DNA of 5,455 bases, from assembly GCA_018780025.1 (NCBI GenBank), contig JADMKH010000218.1, forward strand, positions 1 through 5,455. Reading direction: 5' to 3'. Under the pieces are notes generated by a model. That model saw nothing but the letters and a program-made list of their open reading frames with translations, searched no databases and was not told where the DNA came from. A program made the position numbers and the translations under genes. The DNA is from Thiobacillus sp. (GTDB lineage Bacteria > Pseudomonadota > Gammaproteobacteria > Burkholderiales > Thiobacillaceae). Numbering within the stretch: position 1 is the stretch's first letter; each line of letters begins with the position of its first letter. Positions 1 to 4,620 of this stretch are shown here, piece by piece.

Positions 1-14
1 GGGTGACTGGCTAA
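1..14 (+). CDS. Possible 3' end of petB (cytochrome b), last codons only
   Basis: In the frame beginning at base 3 the bases read GTG ACT GGC TAA, giving a C-terminus VTG followed by a stop at 12-14 that directly abuts the petC start (TAAATG). In proteobacteria petB normally lies just upstream of petC, so this could be the end of cytochrome b, with translation passing straight on to petC. A second frame has TGA at 4-6, so the frame is not certain. The assignment rests on gene order, not on homology, because only about three codons are visible. Confidence 0.3.
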
Positions 15-740
15 ATGAAACGCTTGAAGAACTTTCTTTTGCTGCTGGCTGCAGCCCCCGTCGTTGCCTTTGCATCCGGCGCCACCGTTCATCTCGACAA
101 GGCGCCAGTCAATGTTGCCGATCAGGATTCTCTGCAGCGTGGCGCTCACATGTTCGTGAACTACTGCCTCAACTGCCACAGTGCTGCATCCATGCGCTAC
201 TCGCGCTTGCAGGACATTGGTTTGACCGAAGAACAGATCAAGGACAACCTGCTGTTTGCAGCGGACAAGCCTGGTGAAACCATGAAGGTCGGCATGAGCA
301 AGGTTGACGGCAAAGCCTGGTTCGGCGCCACGCCGCCCGACCTTAGCGTGATTGCGCGTTCACGCGGTGCCGACTGGTTGTACACCTATCTGCGCAGTTT
401 TTACCGCGACGATTCGCGCGCTACCGGCTGGAACAACACCGTGTTTGACAAGGTCGGCATGCCGCACGTGCTGTGGAATCTGCAGGGCGAGATGGCACCC
501 GTCTTCAAAAAAGAGGGTGAACACGAAGTCATCGAGCGACTTGAACTGGTTAAGCCCGGTAGCGTGACGCTTGCCGAATACGACGCCATGGTCGGTGACC
601 TGGTTAACTATCTAGTATGGATGGGCGAACCTGCTCAGCTCAAGCGCAAGCAGCTCGGCATTATTGTTCTGGCTTTCCTGGCATTCTTCTTTGTAGTGGC
701 CTACTACCTGAAGAAAGAGTACTGGAAAGATATTCACTAG
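15..740 (+). CDS. petC: Cytochrome c1 of the ubiquinol-cytochrome c reductase (bc1) complex
   Basis: The 241-residue protein is the haem c subunit of respiratory complex III. It takes electrons from the Rieske protein and passes them to a soluble or membrane cytochrome c on the periplasmic side. Residues 1-20 form a signal peptide (basic MKRLK, hydrophobic core, AFA before the likely cleavage site). The haem-binding CLNCH is at residues 51-55, the PPDLS signature of cytochrome c1 at 107-111, and GMPHVLW at 148-154 contains the probable axial Met149. A single C-terminal membrane anchor spans about 214-231, followed by a short basic tail. Length and order match the bacterial family, with no truncation. 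The ATG at 15 has a GGGTGA-like ribosome site at 1-6 and abuts the probable petB stop, so petC is most likely the last gene of a petABC operon; a strong terminator follows. Confidence 0.95.
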   Translation: MKRLKNFLLLLAAAPVVAFASGATVHLDKAPVNVADQDSLQRGAHMFVNYCLNCHSAASMRYSRLQDIGLTEEQIKDNLLFAADKPGETMKVGMSKVDGKAWFGATPPDLSVIARSRGADWLYTYLRSFYRDDSRATGWNNTVFDKVGMPHVLWNLQGEMAPVFKKEGEHEVIERLELVKPGSVTLAEYDAMVGDLVNYLVWMGEPAQLKRKQLGIIVLAFLAFFFVVAYYLKKEYWKDIH

Positions 741-757
741 GCCAGGCCATACGGTTT

Positions 758-796
758 AGCCAACAGCCGGACTGTGTCCGGCTGTTGGCTTTTATT
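758..796 (+). terminator. Rho-independent terminator after petC
   Basis: A perfect 13-bp stem, AGCCAACAGCCGG at 758-770 and CCGGCTGTTGGCT at 778-790, encloses a 7-nt loop and runs into TTTTATT (790-796). It lies 17 bp after the petC stop. This is a textbook intrinsic terminator and separates the pet operon from sspA. Confidence 0.93.
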
Positions 797-855
797 GATC
801 CGGCACCGTCAGTTTGCAAGAATATGATGCCGACGCACACCACGAATATCGATGG

Positions 856-883
856 TTGCGCTGCTGCGGGTAGGATCGATAAA
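856..883 (+). promoter_or_regulatory. Weak candidate sigma-70 promoter for sspAB
   Basis: TTGCGC (856-861) and GATAAA (878-883) are separated by 16 bp and match the -35 and -10 consensus at about 3/6 and 4/6 positions. A transcript starting near 890 would carry the long inverted repeat at 900-941 in its 5' leader. The pet terminator upstream means sspA needs its own promoter somewhere in 797-960, but this particular site is a guess. Confidence 0.25.
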
Positions 884-899
884 CATTGAAGCTCGGCTG

Positions 900-941
900 T
901 TGTTGCCTGGAAACTCAATTGCACGGGTTTCCAGGCAACAA
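900..941 (+). repeat. Perfect 15-bp inverted repeat upstream of sspA
   Basis: TTGTTGCCTGGAAAC at 900-914 is the exact reverse complement of GTTTCCAGGCAACAA at 927-941, with a 12-nt loop that could add a G-U and a C-G pair. Neither side is followed by a T run on either strand, so it does not look like an intrinsic terminator. It ends 37 nt before the sspA start, with the sspA ribosome site outside the stem. It could be an operator dyad or a stabilising 5' leader hairpin. Confidence 0.8.
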
Positions 942-978
942 GTATCAAACACACGTAACACCTTAGGGAGCCCCCACC

Positions 979-1578
979 ATGATGACCTTGTATTCTGGCA
1001 GCACCTGCCCATACAGCCACCGCTGCCGCATCGTCCTGTTCGAGAAGGACATGGATTTCGAAATCATCGATGTGGATATGCATAACAAGCCGGAAGAAGT
1101 TGCCAGCATCAGCCCCAGCGGCAAGATGCCGGTTCTGATCGAGCGCGATCTGATTCTGACCGAGTCCAACATCATCAATGAATACATTGATGAGCGTTTT
1201 CCGCATCCGCAGCTGATGCCGCCAGATCCCGTCATGCGCGCGCGCGCCCGGCTGGTGCTGTTTAACTTCGAGCATGACCTGTTCACCCATGTGAACACGC
1301 TGGAACACAGCCTCGGCAAAGGGTCGGACAAGGCGCGCGTGGAAATCCGTGACAGCCTGTCGCAGCTCACCCCCATCCTCACCAAGCAAAAATACCTGAT
1401 GAACGACGAGTTCTCCATGCTGGATGTGGCGATTGCCCCGCTGTTGTGGCGCCTTGAGCATTACGGAATTGAACTGCCGAAAGTGGCGGCTCCTGTGCTC
1501 AAGTATCGTGAGCGCCTGTTTAGCCGGCCTGCCTTTATCAATGCGCTGACGCCGACCGAAAAAGCGCTGCGTAAATAA
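979..1578 (+). CDS. sspA: Stringent starvation protein A (SspA), RNA polymerase-associated
   Basis: The 199-residue protein has the glutathione S-transferase fold of SspA, a transcription factor that binds RNA polymerase and in Escherichia coli acts in stationary phase, starvation and acid stress. The N-terminal thioredoxin-like half (about 1-80) starts MMTLYSGSTCPYSHRCRIVL and contains SGKMPVL and the ILTESNIINEYIDERFP segment typical of GST N-domains; the helical C-terminal half (about 85-199) contains the MLDVAIAPLLWRL helix. Full length for the family. ATG codons occur at 979 and 982; AGGGAG at 965-970 sits 8 nt before the first, which I prefer. sspB follows after 11 bp, so the two form a two-gene operon, as in many proteobacteria. 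The probable leader carries a long hairpin. Confidence 0.95.
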   Translation: MMTLYSGSTCPYSHRCRIVLFEKDMDFEIIDVDMHNKPEEVASISPSGKMPVLIERDLILTESNIINEYIDERFPHPQLMPPDPVMRARARLVLFNFEHDLFTHVNTLEHSLGKGSDKARVEIRDSLSQLTPILTKQKYLMNDEFSMLDVAIAPLLWRLEHYGIELPKVAAPVLKYRERLFSRPAFINALTPTEKALRK

Positions 1579-1589
1579 AAGGCAAGGCA

Positions 1590-1997
1590 TTGGCCGAGAT
1601 CTCAACCAAACCCTATCTGATCCGTGCACTGTATCAATGGTGTGCGGATGCGGGCTATACCCCGCAGTTGCTGGTTGCGGTGGATAGCCATACGAGGGTG
1701 CCGCAAGCCTTTGTAAAAGACGGCCAGATCGTGATGAATATCAGCGCGGGCGCAACCCGCAACCTCAAACTGGACAACGACTGGATCCAGTTTTCTGCAC
1801 GCTTCGGGGGAATTTCACATGAAATTTCCATACCGGTTGATCGCGTTGCCGCCATTTTTGCGCGTGAAAACGGTCAGGGTTTGCATTTTGAGCCAGTCGA
1901 AACGGGCGAGTCGACCGATGGTCCGGGAGCGCCTTCTTCACCGGGCGATGCACCTGTTCCGCCTAAGGGCAAACCATCGTTAAAAGTAGTCAAGTAA
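1590..1997 (+). CDS. sspB: ClpXP adaptor SspB (protease specificity-enhancing factor)
   Basis: SspB tethers ssrA-tagged and some other substrates to ClpX and so speeds their degradation by ClpXP in the cytoplasm. The 135-residue protein has the Sm-like substrate-binding domain at about 6-108, with KPYLIRALYQWC, the DGQIVMNIS strand, FSARFGG and IFARENGQG all recognisable. A low-complexity linker (about 110-126, Pro/Gly/Ser-rich) follows and the protein ends GKPSLKVVK, which matches the ClpX-binding XB tail (E. coli GRPALRVVK). The linker is shorter than that of E. coli. Translation starts at TTG 1590: no ATG lies at the N-terminus, and the family normally begins a few residues before KPYLIRA, which fits this codon. 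A modest AAGG (1584-1587) precedes it, with sspA 11 bp upstream, so coupling to sspA is likely. Confidence 0.93.
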   Translation: MAEISTKPYLIRALYQWCADAGYTPQLLVAVDSHTRVPQAFVKDGQIVMNISAGATRNLKLDNDWIQFSARFGGISHEISIPVDRVAAIFARENGQGLHFEPVETGESTDGPGAPSSPGDAPVPPKGKPSLKVVK

Positions 1998-1998
1998 G

Positions 1999-2029
1999 TT
2001 GTTAATCCAGCGCGCGGCATCGTTATAAT
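1999..2029 (+). promoter_or_regulatory. tRNA-Thr promoter
   Basis: A perfect -10 box TATAAT (2024-2029) lies 11 bp before the tRNA 5' end, which is right for a start at about 2036. The best -35 candidate is TTGTTA (1999-2004) with a longer than usual 19-bp spacer; it overlaps the end of sspB by none and begins one base after the stop. The bases between the -10 box and the start are GC-rich (GTCGTCC), a feature of stringently controlled stable-RNA promoters. Confidence 0.65.
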
Positions 2030-2039
2030 GTCGTCCGTC

Positions 2040-2115
2040 GCCGCTTTAGCTCAGATGGTAGAGCAACCGCCTTGTAAGCGGTAGGTCGTCAGTTCGAATC
2101 CGACAAGCGGCACCA
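2040..2115 (+). tRNA. tRNA-Thr (anticodon TGT)
   Basis: The 76-nt gene folds into a full cloverleaf. The acceptor stem pairs GCCGCTT (2040-2046) with AAGCGGC (2105-2111), followed by discriminator A and an encoded CCA (2113-2115). The anticodon stem ACCGC/GCGGT holds the loop CTTGTAA with anticodon TGT at 2073-2075, decoding ACA and related Thr codons. The T arm contains the canonical GTTCGAATC. It has its own promoter. The gene is intact, and everything to its right has a different character, so its 3' end is the probable attachment site of an integrated element. Confidence 0.96.
2076..2115 (+). other. Probable left attachment site (attL) in the tRNA-Thr 3' half
   Basis: Elements with tyrosine integrases often recombine in the anticodon or T arm to 3' end of a tRNA gene and leave the gene complete. 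Here host housekeeping genes end at an intact tRNA and plasmid-type replication genes follow. The exact core cannot be set because the second copy would lie beyond 5455. The extent given is only the usual range for such cores. Confidence 0.45.
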
Positions 2116-2150
2116 TCAAACCCAATAAATACAACGATTTACGCGACATT

Positions 2151-2181
2151 CGCTTGCTCTCGCTTTCTCTCGTTTTCTTTT
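2151..2181 (+). repeat. Pyrimidine-rich tract with a 10-bp tandem repeat
   Basis: Between 2151 and 2180 only four G residues and no A interrupt a run of C and T. Within it CTCTCGCTTT (2157-2166) is followed at once by CTCTCGTTTT (2167-2176), a one-mismatch direct repeat. Its role is unknown. Strand-biased tracts occur in protein-binding and origin-melting regions, but nothing here decides between these. Confidence 0.5.
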
Positions 2182-2182
2182 G

Positions 2183-2256
2183 TTGTCACCCCGGCGGGTG
2201 ACAAGAGGGTGACAAACGGCGTTGCGTGGGGGATACGCTTGTAAGTGGGTGTCACC
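2183..2256 (+). repeat. Four GGTGACA motifs in dyad and direct arrangement
   Basis: TTGTCACCC (2183-2191) and GGGTGACAA (2196-2204) form a perfect 9-bp dyad around CGGC. A second direct copy of GGGTGACAA stands at 2207-2215, 11 bp (about one helical turn) from the first. A fourth, inverted core, TGTCACC, is at 2250-2256. Helical phasing suggests binding sites for a protein, for instance integrase arm sites or operators of the AlpA-like regulator encoded next door. The same repeats can also pair as RNA. Confidence 0.75.
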
Positions 2257-2264
2257 TTTTTTTT
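2207..2264 (+). terminator. Possible intrinsic terminator downstream of tRNA-Thr
   Basis: GGTGACA (2208-2214) can pair with TGTCACC (2250-2256), directly followed by eight T (2257-2264). The 35-nt loop holds a small inner stem, GCGT (2224-2227) with ACGC (2235-2238). It could end tRNA-Thr transcription and insulate the operon from it. The loop is long for a terminator, and the first strand competes with the upstream copy of the repeat, so the call is tentative. Confidence 0.4.
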
Positions 2265-2273
2265 CACAAACGC

Positions 2274-2301
2274 TTGAACTATTTTAGAAAGCGGGTATCG
2301 T
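2274..2301 (+). promoter_or_regulatory. Candidate promoter of the replication operon
   Basis: TTGAAC (2274-2279) and TATCGT (2296-2301) match the sigma-70 -35 and -10 boxes at 4/6 positions each, with a 16-bp spacer. It lies just after the T8 tract and upstream of the structured leader, the expected place for the operon promoter. A start near 2308 would give a leader of about 190 nt before the ATG at 2500. Confidence 0.4.
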
Positions 2302-2317
2302 ATGTGTAAGGCATACA

Positions 2318-2430
2318 GCGACGGTAGCTAAACCGTTGCGGCTCCCCGCAGATCATCGGGATTCGAGCGCAAACAGATCAAACCGCCGGGGCAAAGACCG
2401 CAGAGCCCCGGATAAAACGGACAGGCGGTT
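2318..2430 (+). promoter_or_regulatory. Structured 5' leader of the replication operon
   Basis: Several stems can be read directly: 2318-2325 with 2332-2339 (8 bp with one G-U, 6-nt loop); CCGGGGC (2386-2392) with GCCCCGG (2405-2411), loop 12 nt; and, closing over the latter, AACCG (2381-2385) with CGGTT (2426-2430). GCGG (2338-2341) can also pair with CCGC (2346-2349). The region is non-coding by appearance. It could be a cis-acting RNA control element or a target of a small RNA. I do not recognise a known riboswitch. Confidence 0.4.
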
Positions 2431-2477
2431 ATCCAGCCAGGCCGACCGGCCGCAGCAACTCAGGAGCATGGCAGCAC

Positions 2478-2500
2478 TGAGCAATCGAAAGGATTGCTCA
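2478..2500 (+). promoter_or_regulatory. Hairpin presenting the ribosome site of the first operon gene
   Basis: TGAGCAATC (2478-2486) and GATTGCTCA (2492-2500) form a perfect 9-bp stem with loop GAAAG. The Shine-Dalgarno AAAGGA (2488-2493) lies in the loop and the first stem pairs, and the A of the start codon at 2500 closes the base of the stem. Folding should reduce access to the ribosome site, so the hairpin may control translation of the first gene and, by coupling, of the whole operon. Confidence 0.6.
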
Positions 2501-2835
2501 TGCTCGCATCAAGCAACGTCGCCAGACAGATCGTCGGCGACAACTTCACAAATTTCCCACCGTCATTTTCGTATGACGGCTTGAGCGTACTGCTCAATCG
2601 CTCTATTCCCTCGCTTCAAGCTGACAAGTGCCGCAAGCCGTGGACGCTGCCGCCCGCTTGCAAAATCCCCGGCGCAAAAGCGCCGGTCTGGCTGCTGGCC
2701 GACGTTCTCGACTGGCTTGCCGCGCACCGCGAGCCGACCGTCGAGGCGCCTGCGGTTGAGCCGGCAGCCCGCCGCCGTGGCAGGCCGAGCAAGGCCGAAC
2801 AGGCCCGCCGCGCGGCGGAAGGGAGCGCAGCATGA
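2500..2835 (+). CDS. Small AlpA/excisionase-like DNA-binding protein
   Basis: The 111-residue product is basic and probably binds DNA. Residues about 19-76 (NFPPSFSYDGLSVLL, then PWTLPPACKIPGAKAPVWLLADVLDWL) resemble the winged helix-turn-helix of AlpA and excisionase proteins, in which a small domain with a W-x-x-x-D-V-x-x-W motif near its end reads DNA. A Pro/Ala/Glu linker (79-90) leads to RRRGRPSKAEQARRA, an AT-hook-like basic tail. Such proteins act as regulators or recombination directionality factors in prophages and satellites. Start: a TTG at 2494 also keeps the frame, but AAAGGA (2488-2493) is placed 6 nt before the ATG at 2500, so I choose ATG. The gene overlaps the next by ATGA. 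The family assignment is from motif resemblance only; the specific role is inferred. Confidence 0.7.
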   Translation: MLASSNVARQIVGDNFTNFPPSFSYDGLSVLLNRSIPSLQADKCRKPWTLPPACKIPGAKAPVWLLADVLDWLAAHREPTVEAPAVEPAARRRGRPSKAEQARRAAEGSAA

Positions 2836-3269
2836 ACGCGCTCACCCTGCGCACCATGCGCACATTCCCATCCGGAATTCAGCATCTGATCCGCGCTCAC
2901 GCCGACAGCTTCGGCGACATCGACGAGCTGGTGCAAGACGTTGCTGAATCGCTGCTGAAAGCGAAATGCGGCGACACACTCCGCACAATTTTCAAACGTG
3001 GGCGCTCTGCGAACCGCCGGTTCACACAAGACCTGGCGCACTACGCCAGGTCTCTCGGTGCTGTCGCCGACCTTGCGGCGGCTGATGCTGACGACCAGCC
3101 GCGTCGCGGACTTAAGCGGCGCGACATCACGCGTGACATCGCTGAGACGTTCCGCGTCACGCCGCAGCGGGCGGGACAGATCGTTGACGAGCAGTTGAAG
3201 CGCGCGGCGCAGGGCGATTTGTTTTCCGACGACGGAAGCGGCGACGACGACGGGAAGGGGGATAAGTGA
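2832..3269 (+). CDS. Unrecognised protein with a sigma-factor-like layout (putative HTH)
   Basis: I do not recognise this 145-residue protein. Residues 16-45 (QHLIRAHADSFGDIDELVQDVAESLL) recall the start of sigma-70 region 2, where DIDDLVQ-type motifs are common. Residues 98-125 (RDIAETFRVTPQRAGQIVDE) look like a helix-turn-helix of the sigma region 4 kind, and a charged linker separates them. The C-terminus (129-145) is a short acidic Asp/Gly tail. The whole is shorter than ordinary sigma factors and has a basic middle (53-64), so it could equally be a non-sigma DNA-binding regulator or replication accessory protein. The ATG at 2832 has AAGGGAG at 2819-2825 and overlaps the previous stop (ATGA), showing translational coupling. 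Real coding is supported by the gene chain and good ribosome sites. Confidence 0.7.
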   Translation: MNALTLRTMRTFPSGIQHLIRAHADSFGDIDELVQDVAESLLKAKCGDTLRTIFKRGRSANRRFTQDLAHYARSLGAVADLAAADADDQPRRGLKRRDITRDIAETFRVTPQRAGQIVDEQLKRAAQGDLFSDDGSGDDDGKGDK

Positions 3270-3715
3270 TGGACAAAATCGACATCATCCTCCCCCGCCT
3301 GGCGGGCGTTCGCAAAGCGCCCTGCCGCGCCGGCATCGTGCAGTCATACCGGGCGTGCTGCCCGGCCCACCAACCCGAGGGGCCGAAGCCGGGCCGCTCG
3401 CCGTCGCTGTCGGTCGCGTTGTCGGAAAGTGGTGGCGTGTTGCTGACGTGTCACGGCGGGTGCTCTTTTCTAGAAATCATCGGCGCGGCTGGCGTCAATC
3501 CCGACGACCTGATGCCGGACAACCGTCGTGGCGGCGGGCCGGGTATTCCCGGCGGGCCGGCTGGCTGGGCGTCGGCAGCGGCACTGGCGGACGCCGTGGC
3601 GGACGCGGCAGCGGACGTGACCGCAGGCAGCATTGAAGCGTATGCAGCGTTGGCGAGCGCGGTGGCGCGATTCCGTGCGGCAGCTCGTCAGGCGATGAAA
3701 GGCGGTGCGGCATGA
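3269..3715 (+). CDS. Stand-alone CHC2-like primase zinc-finger protein
   Basis: The 148-residue protein carries in residues 28-83 the zinc-binding module of DnaG-like and phage primases: CPAH (31-34), PGRSPSLSV (41-49) and LLTCHGGC (58-65) followed by FLEIIGAAGVNPDDLMP. In this family such modules bind zinc through Cys/His pairs and help read the template for primer start. The likely ligands are Cys31, His34, Cys61 or His62, and Cys65. No TOPRIM or other catalytic domain follows; the remainder is a Gly-rich hinge (87-98) and an alanine-rich helix (about 100-142). It may work with a primase encoded elsewhere or with the helicase of the next gene. The ATG at 3269 overlaps the preceding stop (TGATG) and has GAAGGGGG at 3254-3261; GTG at 3266 would add one residue. 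It overlaps the helicase gene by ATGA. Confidence 0.8.
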   Translation: MDKIDIILPRLAGVRKAPCRAGIVQSYRACCPAHQPEGPKPGRSPSLSVALSESGGVLLTCHGGCSFLEIIGAAGVNPDDLMPDNRRGGGPGIPGGPAGWASAAALADAVADAAADVTAGSIEAYAALASAVARFRAAARQAMKGGAA

Positions 3716-4620
3716 AAGTATTTCATAGCGCATCACTCGTCGCGAAGCCGGCCACGCCGATCAAATGGCTGGTAGAAGGGCTGCTTCCTCTCGAAACGCT
3801 CGGCGACGTGAGCGGTCCGCCAGGAGACGGCAAATCAACGATTCTTCTTTCGATGGCGGACAGCGTGTCGCGCGGCGCTGAATGGTTCGGGCATAAAACT
3901 ATGAAAACGCCGGTCGCGTGGATCAGCGGAGAAGCGAGCAACGAAGACTCGATGCAGCGCGACATGCAGCGCATCAACGTCGCGGCAGACAGCGACATCA
4001 TCGTGATGCTGGCAGAAGAACCACTTTTCCGCTGGGAACCCATCGGCGCCGGACGCTGGATTACGACAGACGAGGGCGCTGCAGCCATCAATCGCTGCCG
4101 CGAGGCGGAGGTCGAATTCGCAGTCATCGACACGACAGGCAGCGTCACCGCCGGGCTAAAGGAGATTGACAACGACCAGCAGCGCCAGCTCGCGCGGCAC
4201 ATCAAGCGAGCATTTGCGGGCATTACGGTGCTCACTGTGTCGCACACCAACCAATCGAGCGCGAAAGAGACCCTGGACTGGCGGCTGCACTACTTAAGCC
4301 GCGCGGGCGGCAATGGTTTCCCCGGCGCGATCCGCTGGGCGGCGGGCGTCAGCAAGCTACAACCGGACGACGCGGAAAAGCTCGGCGGTCGCGTCACTCG
4401 TGACGAAATCGAGCAAGCAAAGCTGGTGGCGTTCGGCATCTCGAAGAACAACGAGATGCCGCGCCCGGCGGACTGCAACAACAACCAGCCGATGATTTTC
4501 GAGATCCTGCCGGATGGCGCATTGACGCTCATCGCCGACGGTAGCTCTGTCGGTCTGTACCAGCGCCAGGCTGCTGGCGCAGGAAATAACGAGAAAAGGA
4601 GAGGTCGAGATGTGCTTTAA
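3712..4620 (+). CDS. RepA-like replicative helicase ATPase (RecA fold, AAA_25 type)
   Basis: The 302-residue protein belongs to the RecA-fold ATPases that include the hexameric RepA helicase of IncQ plasmids and many phage helicases. Walker A is GPPGDGKST at 35-43 (Lys41), WISGEASNED (70-79) is the motif that in this family holds the catalytic Glu, Walker B is FAVIDT at 136-141 (Asp140), VSHTN at 176-180 fits the His sensor motif, and GNGFPGAIRWAAGV (200-213) corresponds to the G-G-G/S-x-R segment of the arginine-finger region. It would unwind DNA at the origin opened by RepC. Compared with RSF1010 RepA as I recall it, only the motif skeleton is shared, so it is a distant relative. AAAGG (3698-3702) precedes the ATG, which overlaps the previous stop; the C-terminus overlaps repC by 11 nt. 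Confidence 0.87.
   Translation: MKVFHSASLVAKPATPIKWLVEGLLPLETLGDVSGPPGDGKSTILLSMADSVSRGAEWFGHKTMKTPVAWISGEASNEDSMQRDMQRINVAADSDIIVMLAEEPLFRWEPIGAGRWITTDEGAAAINRCREAEVEFAVIDTTGSVTAGLKEIDNDQQRQLARHIKRAFAGITVLTVSHTNQSSAKETLDWRLHYLSRAGGNGFPGAIRWAAGVSKLQPDDAEKLGGRVTRDEIEQAKLVAFGISKNNEMPRPADCNNNQPMIFEILPDGALTLIADGSSVGLYQRQAAGAGNNEKRRGRDVL
4563..4580 (+). repeat. Hairpin ahead of the repC ribosome site
   Basis: GCGCCAG (4563-4569) and CTGGCGC (4574-4580) form a perfect 7-bp stem with the loop GCTG, inside the last codons of the helicase gene and 15 nt before the repC Shine-Dalgarno. No T run follows, so it is not a terminator. It may affect coupling or RNA stability between the two genes, or may be chance. 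Confidence 0.45.
4596..4604 (+). promoter_or_regulatory. Strong ribosome binding site of repC
   Basis: AAGGAGAGG at 4596-4604 lies inside the helicase gene, with the core AAGGAG ending 8 nt before the ATG at 4610. It is the best Shine-Dalgarno of the operon and fixes the repC start. It suggests that the initiator is made at a higher rate than by coupling alone, and its bases dictate the helicase C-terminus (EKRRGRDVL). Confidence 0.8.

Larger units (their letters stand above)
2116..2499 (+). other. Gene-free control region between tRNA-Thr and the replication operon
   Basis: No convincing gene is seen in these 384 bases. In order, the stretch contains an AT-richer spacer (2116-2150), a pyrimidine tract (2151-2181), a cluster of four GGTGACA motifs (2183-2256), a T8 tract (2257-2264), a candidate promoter (2274-2301) and a GC-rich, self-complementary leader (2305-2500) running into the first operon gene. 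It is likely the regulatory and possibly recombination region of the element. I see no tandem array of roughly 20-bp iterons of the IncQ oriV type. Confidence 0.7.

Noticed and set aside
661..1629. Long 322-codon open frame on the minus strand across sspA
   Set aside because: It lies antisense to sspA and runs through the petC terminator and sspA leader; its composition (rich in His, Arg, Gln) looks like a shadow of sspA codon bias, and no family is recognisable.
2300..2316. GTATG/CATAC 5-bp inverted repeat at the presumed operon transcription start
   Set aside because: Too short to separate from chance, although the position near the -10 box is suggestive.
2350..2370. Minus-strand GCTCGAATCCC resembling a tRNA T arm near the element start
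   Set aside because: The similarity to the T-loop consensus covers only about 10 bases, with no acceptor or anticodon arm; best taken as chance and not as a second tRNA or att copy.
2336..2584. 82-codon open frame in the leader, starting with TTG
   Set aside because: Arg/Ser/Asp-rich sequence without recognisable domain or ribosome site, lying over a structured leader and the first operon gene in another frame.
2603..3041. Minus-strand open frames opposite the first two operon genes
   Set aside because: They mirror GC-rich coding sequence on the + strand, and have no ribosome sites or domains, while the + strand genes show overlaps and good ribosome sites.
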